Of a stretch of DNA of 64,000 nucleotides, positions 8,420 through 16,568 are shown piece by piece. The first letter of the stretch is position 1, and each line of letters begins with the position of its first letter. The notes below the pieces were generated by a model that made no database searches, was not told the origin of the DNA, and was given only the letters and a program-made list of their open reading frames with translations. This stretch comes from Prevotella sp. Lineage in GTDB: Bacteria; Bacteroidota; Bacteroidia; Bacteroidales; Bacteroidaceae. Both the position numbers and the translations under genes were made by a program. The stretch covers positions 124,001 to 188,000 of the forward strand of contig JAFUFJ010000016.1 in NCBI GenBank assembly GCA_017469955.1. Reading direction: 5' to 3'.

Positions 8420-9761
8420 GTTTCCTAAATTTTTTCATATACCAAAGCAGCATGGGAACGGTCATTAGGAATGACCCTAAGTCACTTGCAGGCATGGAAT
8501 ACCACACGCCATCGAGCCTCCAGAACATCGGAAGGATGTAGGCTAAGGGCAGCAAGAGGATGAGTTGTCGCGAAAGAGAGAGGAAGATGGAGACCTTTAC
8601 CTTGCCGATGCACTGGAAGAAGTTGGTGATGACGGCCTGAGAAGCCACAACCACAAAGACGAGCATGACGATCTTGATGGCGTGGGCTGACATGTCAAGC
8701 AAGGTGGGGTCGGTGGTAAAGATGCGGGCTATCTGCCTGGGGAAGAGCATGGATAGCAGCCATCCAACGAATAATATCGCAGTGGCGACGGCAATGGCCA
8801 GTCCGAGGCATCTCATCATGCGGTCGTATTTCTCGGCGCCATAGTTATATCCGGCGATGGGTTGCATGCCTTGATTGACGCCGATTACAAACATAAAGAA
8901 CACCATTGCCACAGAGTTCGCTATCGAATAGGCGCCCACTGCCATGTCGCCTCCGTAGCGAACAAACTGGTTGTTCATGAAGATGACGATGACACACGAC
9001 GTGACATTCATCAGGAAAGGTGAGATGCCAATGGCTATGATGTTCTTCACGAGGTTGCCTTTGAGGCGGTAGATGCCCCGCTTCAGGTGCAACAATTCCT
9101 TTTTGTTGCTAAACAACCACATCTGCCAGCACAGGGCTATGCTCTGCGAAGTTATCGTTGCCAGGGCAGCACCCTTGATTCCCCAGCGAAACCACCACAC
9201 GAATGCGATGACCAACAGGATGTTCATTCCCACAGTAAACAGCGTGGCGTACATCGCTTGCCGGGGCTTTCCCGCAGCGCGAAGCACGGCATTCATGCCA
9301 AAATACATGTGGGTGATCATGTTTCCGAGCAGGATGACGGTCATGAATTCGCGGGCATAAGGCAGTGTTACGTCACTTGCGCCGAAGAAACGGAGTATCG
9401 GATTGATGAACGTCAGGCAGACAACCATGAATGCCAGGCCCACGATGAGGTTCAGCGTGACGGTGTTTCCCAGCAGGTGTTCTGCCGTCTTGTAGTCTTT
9501 CTGGCCCAGTTTCACGCTGATACATGTCGATGCTCCTACGCCGACAGCGGCACCAAACGCGCCAGAAAGGTTCATGAACGGAAACGTGATGCCAAGTCCG
9601 GCAATGGCTTCTGGGCCTACAACCTGTCCGATAAAGGCGCGGTCGATGATGTTGTAGAGGCTTGAAGCTGTCATGGCTACCATCGCCGGCAGGGCATATT
9701 GCATGAGAAGTCGCCCGACGGGTTTTGTCCCAAGTTCGAGGGTCGCTTGCTTGTTATCCAT
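8409..9761 (-). CDS. MATE family efflux transporter
   Basis: A 450-residue protein with twelve predicted membrane segments in two similar halves, typical of MATE drug/cation antiporters. Family sequences include LLMQYALPAMVAMTASSLYN at the start, FIGQVVGPEAIAGLGITFPF, and in the second half GVNQGMQPIAGYNYGAEKYD. It is probably an Na+ or H+-coupled exporter in the inner membrane. The start ATG lies only four bases after a Bacteroidetes -7 box, so the mRNA is probably leaderless. The gene overlaps the next one by 11 bp. Confidence 0.9.
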   Translation of the reverse strand: MDNKQATLELGTKPVGRLLMQYALPAMVAMTASSLYNIIDRAFIGQVVGPEAIAGLGITFPFMNLSGAFGAAVGVGASTCISVKLGQKDYKTAEHLLGNTVTLNLIVGLAFMVVCLTFINPILRFFGASDVTLPYAREFMTVILLGNMITHMYFGMNAVLRAAGKPRQAMYATLFTVGMNILLVIAFVWWFRWGIKGAALATITSQSIALCWQMWLFSNKKELLHLKRGIYRLKGNLVKNIIAIGISPFLMNVTSCVIVIFMNNQFVRYGGDMAVGAYSIANSVAMVFFMFVIGVNQGMQPIAGYNYGAEKYDRMMRCLGLAIAVATAILFVGWLLSMLFPRQIARIFTTDPTLLDMSAHAIKIVMLVFVVVASQAVITNFFQCIGKVKVSIFLSLSRQLILLLPLAYILPMFWRLDGVWYSMPASDLGSFLMTVPMLLWYMKKFRKHER

Positions 9762-9765
9762 GCCA

Positions 9766-9796
9766 CAAAGTTACGATTAAGTGGGCATACGGCAAA
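9766..9796 (-). promoter_or_regulatory. Promoter of the MATE gene, leaderless arrangement
   Basis: Read on the minus strand: TTTG (9796-9793), a 19-base spacer, then TAACTTTG (9773-9766), and four bases before the ATG at 9761. This is a full match to the Bacteroidetes primary-sigma consensus. The distance implies transcription begins at or next to the start codon. Confidence 0.7.
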
Positions 9797-10012
9797 AGAA
9801 AACCTCAACTTTTTTCTCTTTTTTGCGCGTTTTCATGATGTAGTTAACTTTTTTAAAGTTACGATCAGGCTGCAGATCCTCCGTCTGCTGTCGCTGAGGC
9901 TTCTGCCTTGCCGGCCGGAAAGGGGCTGGGGCACTCTGGAATGGGCAAGGGGAAAAGCGGGGAAGAAATACAAAATAAAGTTAAAATGCATACGTTTTCG
10001 CCTGTTCTTCGC

Positions 10013-10020
10013 TACCTTTG
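10013..10020 (+). promoter_or_regulatory. -7 box of bcp
   Basis: TACCTTTG lies about 40 bases before the bcp ATG. I see no clean TTTG at -33. The match supports starting the coding region at 10061 and not at the upstream in-frame ATG at 9908. Confidence 0.55.
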
Positions 10021-10060
10021 CAACATTCTGAAGCAAGGAATCCTAAAATCTTTGACCGAT

Positions 10061-10522
10061 ATGATTGAAATTGGCGACAAGGCTCCAGAGGTACTGGGGC
10101 GCAATGAAAGGGGCGAAGAGGTGCTGCTCTCGCAGTTCAAGGGCAAGAAGCTCGTGCTCTATTTCTATCCGAAGGACATGACAAGCGGCTGCACTGCCGA
10201 GGCCTGCAGCCTGCGTGATGGCTATGCCGACTTGCGAAAGCAGGGCTACGAGGTGGTGGGTGTGAGCGTCGACAGCGAGGCTTCTCACCAGAAGTTCATA
10301 GAAAAGCACGACCTTCCCTTCAGTCTTATAGCCGACACTGACCACCAACTCGTCGAGGCTTTCGGCGTGTGGGCCGAGAAGTCAATGTACGGACGCAAGT
10401 ATATGGGCACCCTGCGCACCACCTTCATCATCAACGAAGAGGGCGTCGTAGAGCAGGTGTTCCAGCCTAAACAGATAAAAACCAAGGAGCATGCCGGCCA
10501 GATACTGGCTCGGAAAGACTGA
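10061..10522 (+). CDS. bcp: Thioredoxin-dependent thiol peroxidase (peroxiredoxin Q/BCP)
   Basis: A 153-residue cytoplasmic peroxiredoxin reducing hydroperoxides with thioredoxin. It starts MIEIGDKAPE, has LVLYFYPKDMTSGCTAEAC with peroxidatic C44 and resolving C49 five residues later (the typical BCP pair), VVGVSVDSEASHQKF, and GRKYMGTLRTTFIINEEG. The start is chosen from this N-terminus and the promoter at 10013. It is monocistronic and followed by a 107 bp palindromic repeat. Confidence 0.95.
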   Translation: MIEIGDKAPEVLGRNERGEEVLLSQFKGKKLVLYFYPKDMTSGCTAEACSLRDGYADLRKQGYEVVGVSVDSEASHQKFIEKHDLPFSLIADTDHQLVEAFGVWAEKSMYGRKYMGTLRTTFIINEEGVVEQVFQPKQIKTKEHAGQILARKD

Positions 10523-10598
10523 CTCCCAAAGGCTCTCTTTGCAGGGTTTCTGACGTAAGTTGCAGGGATTGTACGGCACTTCCCTTCCGGCAGTCTCT

Positions 10599-10705
10599 GA
10601 GAAAGCTATCCTTTTAGGGTCAGAAGTCATAGGGTTCTTGCCAATAACTCTATCCTTTCTCACCGATAACCCATAGCTTTCTGACCCTAAAAGGATAGCT
10701 TTCTC
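10599..10705. repeat. 107 bp intergenic palindrome, copy 1
   Basis: Arms of 27 bases match perfectly (10599-10625 with 10679-10705), beginning GAGAAAGCTATCC and ending GGATAGCTTTCTC. The centre has two more copies of the CTATCCTTTCTC-like submotif. It lies between bcp and the subtilase gene, both on the plus strand. Confidence 0.9.
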
Positions 10706-10828
10706 GGCGGACATTGCCGTGATGCTGTGAAACCATCCTGAAATTTCTGCCTGAGAACGCTTCGGAAAGCCTGACAGAATCCTTGAATATGACTGGAAGA
10801 AAAACTAAAAAAACATACAGTGTAAATT

Positions 10829-12226
10829 ATGAGAAAACAACTGGTTATGACGCTGATGCTGGTATGTTTGTCGCTGACTGCGACCGCCCAGAAGCGTCAA
10901 CGTGTGGCTTATCCCGGCGGAAAGACCTTCTTCCTGCGTGTCGAACTTGCCGACAAGAAGGGCTCGGCCTATTCATTAAAGCATCCCGAGAAATTCCTTT
11001 CGGCCAAGAGTCTTGAGCGCAGACGCCGTCAAGGACTGGCAGTTGACTCAACCGACTTGCCCTTGGCCCAGCGCTATGTCGACGCCATTCGCGAGACAGG
11101 CGTGAAGGTTGTGGGGCAGAGCAAGTGGAACAACACCGTCCTCGTCAGCACCCCTCAGCCCGAAACATCGGCTCAAATCGAAGCCTTGCCCTTCGTTCGC
11201 AAGGTCACTCAGGTGCTGACATCGCCCGATTCCATCGTGCGTTCCGTGCGTGTCGACTGCGCCAAAGGCCCCGTTCAGCGCGACAAGCCTGACGACAACT
11301 ACTACGGCCCGGCACAACAGCAGATCGAAACCCTCGGCGGAGTACGCCTGCATGAGGCAGGCTTCCGGGGCAAAGGCATCACCATTGCCATCCTTGACGG
11401 TGGCTTCATGAACTGTGACAGTATACCCCTCTTTGCCAACACCCATATCGTCGGCACGAAAAACTTCGCCTATCCACAGGCTGAAAACGTCTGTACCGAG
11501 CTCGATCATGGTACGATGGTGCTCTCCTGTATGGGCACAAATGAGCCTAACATCTTCGTAGGCACGGCCCCAGATGCCGACTATTGGCTCGTTCGCACTG
11601 AGAGTGGCTACTTTGAACAGATGTGTGAGGAAGACTTCTGGGCCATGGGTGCAGAGTTTGCCGACTCCATAGGTGCCGATATGATCAACTCTTCATTGGG
11701 CTATTACAACTATGACGGCGGGGTCAACAGCCACATCTACCGCGAGCTTGACGGCCATACGGCACTCATTTCCCGCACGGCATCTATGCTTGCAAAGAAA
11801 GGAATCATCCTCGTAAATAGTGCGGGAAATTCTGGTAATGACTCATGGAAAAAGATCGGATTCCCTGCCGATGCCGAGAACATCCTGGCTGCAGGTGCAC
11901 TGCGTCCCACACTGATCAACGCCGGATTCAGTTCACTTGGACCCAGCGCCGACAACCGTGTAAAGCCAGATGTGATGGCCATCGGCAACCCTTCGGCCGT
12001 CATCAACGGGCGCGGATCAGTCACTAAAGCGTCAGGAACGTCGTTCGCGTCGCCCATCACTTGCGGTATGGTAGCCTCGCTTTGGAGTGCTTTGCCAGAG
12101 TTGACTGCCATGGAAATCATGGATCTCGTGCGCTGTTCAGCCGATCGTTACGACTATCCCGACAACGTATTCGGCTATGGAATACCCGACTATTGGAAGG
12201 CCTATCAGATGGCAACCTTCCATTAG
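10829..12226 (+). CDS. Secreted S8 family serine peptidase (subtilase)
   Basis: A 465-residue subtilisin-like protease with an N-terminal signal peptide (MRKQLVMTLMLVCLSLTATA). A propeptide-like region of about 130 residues precedes the catalytic domain. The triad is visible: D190 in ITIAILDGGF, H227 in ELDHGTMVLSCMG, S405 in SGTSFASPITCGMVASLW, plus the oxyanion asparagine in NSAGNSGND (N334). The aspartate motif is DGG, a common variant of DTG. There is no C-terminal sorting domain, so it is probably periplasmic or secreted by another route. Ordinary member of Bacteroidetes subtilases. Confidence 0.9.
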   Translation: MRKQLVMTLMLVCLSLTATAQKRQRVAYPGGKTFFLRVELADKKGSAYSLKHPEKFLSAKSLERRRRQGLAVDSTDLPLAQRYVDAIRETGVKVVGQSKWNNTVLVSTPQPETSAQIEALPFVRKVTQVLTSPDSIVRSVRVDCAKGPVQRDKPDDNYYGPAQQQIETLGGVRLHEAGFRGKGITIAILDGGFMNCDSIPLFANTHIVGTKNFAYPQAENVCTELDHGTMVLSCMGTNEPNIFVGTAPDADYWLVRTESGYFEQMCEEDFWAMGAEFADSIGADMINSSLGYYNYDGGVNSHIYRELDGHTALISRTASMLAKKGIILVNSAGNSGNDSWKKIGFPADAENILAAGALRPTLINAGFSSLGPSADNRVKPDVMAIGNPSAVINGRGSVTKASGTSFASPITCGMVASLWSALPELTAMEIMDLVRCSADRYDYPDNVFGYGIPDYWKAYQMATFH

Positions 12227-12293
12227 CCGGCAGACATGCAGGCATATCGCTGCCGTTTCACACACCTATTTATATAAATATACGCACTCGTTG

Positions 12294-13607
12294 ATGACAA
12301 CACTCTCCCTTTTCGAACTCAACAACCTCGTGGCGGAGACCCTTTCCCTTGAGCTTTCCGACGAATATTGGGTGGAAGCCGAACTCTCTGAAGCCAGGGA
12401 AGTGAGGGGACATTGCTATATGGAACTGGTTCAGAAGGAAGAGTCGTCGCATACACCCATTGCCAGAGCGTCGGCGAAATGCTGGAAAAATCGCTGGAAT
12501 GTCATAGGACCGTACTTCGAAAGGCTCACCAGTCAGCCCCTTCATGCTGGAATGAAGGTGTTGTTAAAGGTATATGCCAACTTCCATGAGGCATATGGTT
12601 TTTCCTGGATAGTGACAGACATCAATCCCGAATATACCATGGGCGACATGCTGAAGAGGCGCCAGGCTGTCATTGAACAGTTGCGCATGGCGGGCATATT
12701 CGACCTGCAAAAGGAGCTGGAAATGCCCCTTCTTCCGCGGCGTATAGCCGTCATCTCGAGCGCATCGGCAGCCGGTTATGGCGACTTCTGTGCCCAATTG
12801 GCGGGAAACGACTACGGGTTCAAGTTCGCGACCCGGCTCTTTCCGGCCGTGATGCAGGGCGAACAAGTGGAGGAAAGCATTGTCTCGGCCCTGAACAGCA
12901 TCAACGAAGAGGCCGACAATTTTGACGTTGTCGTCATTATAAGGGGTGGGGGAGCGACGGCAGACCTCAGTGGTTTCGACACGTTAAGGCTGGCTGAAAA
13001 CGTAGCTCAGTTTCCTTTGCCCATCATTACGGGCATCGGTCATGAGCGCGACGAAAGCATTTTAGACATTGTTTCACATGCAAAGGTGAAGACACCGACG
13101 GCTGCTGCCGAGCTGATCATCAGCCGTTATACGGCAGTATGGCATCGCATCGGCGACGCTGAGGAAAGGATGCTGGGCTATATCGGGCGCAGAATGGAGT
13201 ATGAACACATGCGTCTGAGCCGTGTATCAGAGAAGATTCCCGTCGTGTTCTCATTGGTGAAAGCCCGTCAGACGGCAGCCATCGGCCAGTTGCAGAGCCG
13301 TCTTCACGGGGCGTTGCGGCACCGTTTAGTGGACGAACGCCATCATATCGACATCATTTCGGGCATGTTGCAGCCCCTTGCCGATCGAGGCATCACCAAG
13401 GAGAAGCACAGGCTTCAGCTGCTTGTCCAGCGTGTGGAAGCCCAAGATCCCGAACGTCTCTTGCGCAGAGGCTATAGCATTACGCTCCACAATGGTCGAG
13501 CTCTTAAGGGCAGTTCACGGCTTGTTGCGGGCGACATTCTTGTGACAAGGCTGGCAGAAGGCTCGGTCACTTCGGTTGTCGAATCAAAGGAAAATGGTTA
13601 TGAATAA
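12294..13607 (+). CDS. xseA: Exodeoxyribonuclease VII large subunit
   Basis: A 437-residue subunit of the ATP-independent single-strand exonuclease. It starts MTTLSLFELNNLVAETL with an N-terminal OB-fold (VEAELSEAREVRGHCYMELV), then RIAVISSASAAGYGDF near residue 155, and the diagnostic VVVIIRGGGATADLSGFD followed by ITGIGHERDESILDIVSH and KTPTAAAELI. The 3' part is a long coiled coil, and RRGYSITLHNGRAL is near the end. I start at 12294 because homology begins there. It overlaps xseB by 8 bp. Confidence 0.95.
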   Translation: MTTLSLFELNNLVAETLSLELSDEYWVEAELSEAREVRGHCYMELVQKEESSHTPIARASAKCWKNRWNVIGPYFERLTSQPLHAGMKVLLKVYANFHEAYGFSWIVTDINPEYTMGDMLKRRQAVIEQLRMAGIFDLQKELEMPLLPRRIAVISSASAAGYGDFCAQLAGNDYGFKFATRLFPAVMQGEQVEESIVSALNSINEEADNFDVVVIIRGGGATADLSGFDTLRLAENVAQFPLPIITGIGHERDESILDIVSHAKVKTPTAAAELIISRYTAVWHRIGDAEERMLGYIGRRMEYEHMRLSRVSEKIPVVFSLVKARQTAAIGQLQSRLHGALRHRLVDERHHIDIISGMLQPLADRGITKEKHRLQLLVQRVEAQDPERLLRRGYSITLHNGRALKGSSRLVAGDILVTRLAEGSVTSVVESKENGYE

Positions 13608-13791
13608 GGACATGAAATATGAAGAAGCGCTCCGCAGGCTCGAGGAAATCGTAGACCGGATGGAGAACGACGAGCTGGATGTCGACACGCTTGGCAGCCA
13701 GTTGAAGGAGGCTCAGCAGCTCATTAAGCTTTGCAGAGACCGTCTGACAAAGACTGACGAGGAGATAAAGAAGCTCTTGGAGCAGGACTAA
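13600..13791 (+). CDS. xseB: Exodeoxyribonuclease VII small subunit
   Basis: A 63-residue helical protein: KYEEALRRLEEIVDRMENDE followed by LDVDTLGSQLKEAQQLIKLC, the standard XseB sequence. Starts at 13594, 13600 and 13612 are all possible; I chose 13600 because AAAGGAAA sits just upstream. The gene begins inside the end of xseA, so translation is coupled and subunit supply is linked. Confidence 0.92.
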   Translation: MNKDMKYEEALRRLEEIVDRMENDELDVDTLGSQLKEAQQLIKLCRDRLTKTDEEIKKLLEQD

Positions 13792-13805
13792 GTCGGGCAC
13801 AAAAG

Positions 13806-13867
13806 AATGGGTGTCGGCAACCGGCCGTCTCGTTTCAGAGGCTCATGGCTGGTTGCCGACACCCATT
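13806..13867. terminator. Long hairpin between xseB and ilvE
   Basis: A perfect 17 bp stem, AATGGGTGTCGGCAACC (13806-13822) with GGTTGCCGACACCCATT (13851-13867), around a 28-base loop. It lies between convergent genes. There is no strong T-run on the plus side; on the minus side a short CTTTT follows. It is probably a bidirectional terminator or RNA-stabilising hairpin. Confidence 0.7.
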
Positions 13868-13882
13868 GTTGTTGGCGAAGGT

Positions 13883-14902
13883 CTATCCGATCACCACCTT
13901 TGTCCACCCGTGAATGTCGGGTTCTATGCCATATTGGATGTTGCGCAGCTTGTCATAGAGGCGCTTTGACTTCGGTCCGGGTTCTTCTCCAAACGAATAT
14001 CGCTTGCCGGTCTCCAGGTCGTCGATATAGGAAATGGGGCTGATAACGGCAGCAGTACCGCAGGCTCCGGCCTCTTCAAAGGTTGCGAGTTCTTCTTCTG
14101 GTATAGGTCTTCTCTCAACGGTCATGCCGAGATCTTCAGCCAGTTGCATGAGGCTTTTGTTGGTAACACTGGGAAGAATGCTCGTAGACTTCGGCGTGAC
14201 GTAGGTGTTTCCCTTGATGCCGAAGAAGTTTGCAGCTCCGCATTCGTCCATGTATTTCTTCTCTTTGGCGTCGAGATAGAACTCGCAGGCATAGCCTTTA
14301 GAGCGTGCAATGGTGTTGGCCTTGAGCGAAGCGGCATAGTTTCCACCCACCTTGTAGCATCCTGTTCCGAGTGGAGCCGACCGGTCGTAGTCGCGAATGA
14401 TGACGTAAGGGTTGGCCTTGAAGCCGCCTTTGAAGTATGGACCCACAGGAGTCACGAACACAACGAACAGGAATTCGTCTGACGGACGTACTCCGACTTG
14501 TGCAGCAGTGCCGATGAGCAAGGGGCGGATATAGAGGGTAGCTCCTGTTTCATAGGGCGGGATGTACTCCTCGTTGAGCTGCACTGCGCGCGTGACCATG
14601 TCGCAAAACAGCTCGGTAGGCACCTCTGCCATCACCAGACCGCGGGCGGTTGACTGCAGGCGGGCAGCGTTTTCTTCCATGCGGAAGACACGCACCTTGC
14701 CGTCGGGACAGCGGTAAGCCTTCAGCCCTTCAAACCCTTCCTGTCCGTAGTGCAGGCAGGTCGCTGCCATATGCATCGGTATGTTAGGGTCGGTATGCAC
14801 TTCCACCTCGCCCCATTTGCCGTCCTTGAACGAGCATCTCAGGTTGTAGTCGGTGGGATAATATCCAAAAGGAAGCTTTGCCCAATCTATATTTTTCATC
14901 AT
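13883..14902 (-). CDS. ilvE: Branched-chain amino acid aminotransferase
   Basis: A 339-residue fold-type IV PLP enzyme for the last step of valine, leucine and isoleucine synthesis. Matches include HYGQEGFEGLKAY near residue 51, RPLLIGTAAQVGVRPSDEF, the cofactor lysine in CYKVGGNYAASL (K184), YMDECGAANFFGI, and EEAGACGTAAVISPI near the C-terminus. Length and sequence fit the BCAT II group that resembles eukaryotic BCATs. It has its own promoter and converges on xseB through a shared hairpin. Confidence 0.95.
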   Translation of the reverse strand: MMKNIDWAKLPFGYYPTDYNLRCSFKDGKWGEVEVHTDPNIPMHMAATCLHYGQEGFEGLKAYRCPDGKVRVFRMEENAARLQSTARGLVMAEVPTELFCDMVTRAVQLNEEYIPPYETGATLYIRPLLIGTAAQVGVRPSDEFLFVVFVTPVGPYFKGGFKANPYVIIRDYDRSAPLGTGCYKVGGNYAASLKANTIARSKGYACEFYLDAKEKKYMDECGAANFFGIKGNTYVTPKSTSILPSVTNKSLMQLAEDLGMTVERRPIPEEELATFEEAGACGTAAVISPISYIDDLETGKRYSFGEEPGPKSKRLYDKLRNIQYGIEPDIHGWTKVVIG

Positions 14903-14926
14903 TCTTAAGTGTTTTGTTTATTGTCG

Positions 14927-14934
14927 CAAAAGTA
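14927..14934 (-). promoter_or_regulatory. -7 box of ilvE
   Basis: On the minus strand TACTTTTG lies 24 bases before the ATG at 14902. A possible -33 element (CTTG) is about 20 bases upstream. This fits the Bacteroidetes promoter consensus. Confidence 0.5.
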
Positions 14935-15524
14935 CAAATAAAACTTCAAATCGCCAAGTATTTCGCCTAAAAAACTTTGTTTTTCTTTGCCGTCAGGCAA
15001 TCTTTTCGTGGGCATTGCGATGACTTCAGTGGAGAACGAATTGTTAAAAATCAGGAAAAAAGCGGACAAACCCTGTGTAAAACCTGCTTTTGCAGGCTGT
15101 CGTCCCTGTTTTTTGCGGAAAATGGAGGTGCCGAGTAGGTGGTGCTATAACGGTATGTCAGCCAGAGACTTGCCGTTATCCTCCCGTCGAAGACTGCTTG
15201 AGATTGCCGGAAAAGCAGGCCGTCGCCGGCGAGAAACGATAGCTCTATGGGCAAGAAAGCTAAGGGTTGTGTTCGTGAAGTCTGCCTTGTCATGTCGTGA
15301 ATGCGCAGAGTTGTGCGGATGAAAGGATAGTTTTCTTGGCGCGAAAGCTTGCAGTCGCAGGCAAGGATTGGCCGGTATCTCCTGAATAATGGTCGTTTTG
15401 TTACCAGATTTTGCTGTTTTCTCAAGTCTGGAAATGTTAAAAACGAGCAAGAATCTTTACACGGTTTATCGGCAGCGTCCATGCCATTCTCGAGCAGGAG
15501 GAATGCCATTTCGCACGTGATTTT
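14935..15524. other. Non-coding interval between divergent ilvE and trmB
   Basis: About 590 bases with no convincing gene. The long minus-strand reading frame here has no family-like sequence. A stretch at 15231-15264 (starting GAGAAACGATAG and containing GGCAAGAAAGCTAAG) resembles the internal part of the 107 bp palindromes in reverse orientation and may be a decayed copy. I see no tRNA or recognisable structured RNA. Confidence 0.5.
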
Positions 15525-15556
15525 TTTGGAGGAAGCCCGGAAAATGACTACCTTTG
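15525..15556 (+). promoter_or_regulatory. Promoter of trmB
   Basis: TTTG (15525-15528), a 20-base spacer, then TACCTTTG (15549-15556). The predicted leader before the trmB ATG at 15665 is about 105 bases. Confidence 0.65.
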
Positions 15557-15664
15557 CAGCGAGACAGGCAACGGCTGAAGACGTCCGACGGGCCCCACGG
15601 CACGCGGAATACTTGTCGGCACGCTGCGAAGACGTTGTCCTGACAAGCAATTACAAGAAGAAAT

Positions 15665-16435
15665 ATGGCTAAGGGAAAACTGGAAAAATTTGCCGAGATG
15701 GAAACGTTCACCAACGTTTTCCAATATCCTTACAGCGTCATCGACCGCGAACCGTTTGCAATGAAAGGCCGTTGGTGCGAGATGTATTTCAAGAACGACA
15801 ACCCGATTGTCTTGGAATTGGGCTGCGGAAAGGGCGAGTACACCGTCGAGTTGGCCCGACTCTATCCGCACGTCAACTTCATAGGAGTGGATATTAAGGG
15901 AGCGCGCATGTGGACAGGAGCCAAGCAGTCACTCTCAGAAGGGTTGCAGAACGTGGCCTTCCTGCGCACCAACATCGAAGTCATCGACCGCTTCTTCGAC
16001 GCAGACGAGGTGCAGGAAATATGGCTGACGTTCAGCGATCCGCAGATGAAGAATCCGAGAAAACGCCTGACGTCTACCTATTTTCTCGAGCGCTACCGCA
16101 GGTTTCTCGTCGACGGAGGCATCATTCATCTCAAGACAGACTCCAACTTCCTCTTCACCTACACGTCGCTGCTGGTCGGGAAAAACCATCTTCCCGTGCT
16201 GCTTCAGACGCCAGACCTCTATCATACCGACGGCCTTGACGCCGAGACTGAACAGATACTCTCGATACAAACCTACTATGAGAGCATGTGGATAGCCCGC
16301 GGACTGAACATCAAATACATCAAGTTCTGCCTCACAAAGCAGGCCGTTCTCGAGGAGCCCGACGTGGAAATAGAGCTTGACGACTATCGAAGCTACCACC
16401 GAACCAAGAGAAGTTCGCTCGACAAGGCTAAGTAG
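15665..16435 (+). CDS. trmB: tRNA (guanine-N7-)-methyltransferase
   Basis: A 256-residue SAM-dependent enzyme that methylates G46 of tRNA. Characteristic sequences are [20 protein letters not shown] (SAM site), [26 protein letters not shown], and [20 protein letters not shown], which carries the TFSDP-type active site usual in Trm[14 protein letters not shown] follows. Length is normal. It has its own promoter with a ~105-base leader, and is followed by the GH92 gene. Confidence 0.95.
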   Translation: MAKGKLEKFAEMETFTNVFQYPYSVIDREPFAMKGRWCEMYFKNDNPIVLELGCGKGEYTVELARLYPHVNFIGVDIKGARMWTGAKQSLSEGLQNVAFLRTNIEVIDRFFDADEVQEIWLTFSDPQMKNPRKRLTSTYFLERYRRFLVDGGIIHLKTDSNFLFTYTSLLVGKNHLPVLLQTPDLYHTDGLDAETEQILSIQTYYESMWIARGLNIKYIKFCLTKQAVLEEPDVEIELDDYRSYHRTKRSSLDKAK

Positions 16436-16568
16436 TGCAGCCCGTACAGGCTGTCATACCGGACGGTATGGCATGCCTCCGGTCGCAATCACGGCAAAGA
16501 CTAAGCAACTGAACCGTTCGGAGGCTTCAGCAGGCAGACGGCTTCCGAACGCAATACAACAATCATCT

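Noticed and set aside
10599..10705. Insertion sequence
   Set aside because: The element is only 107 bp with no reading frame or flanking target duplication that I can see.
15051..15650. 199-codon open frame on the minus strand between ilvE and trmB
   Set aside because: Sequence has no domain-like pattern and is rich in Arg, Ser and Cys; it covers the trmB promoter.
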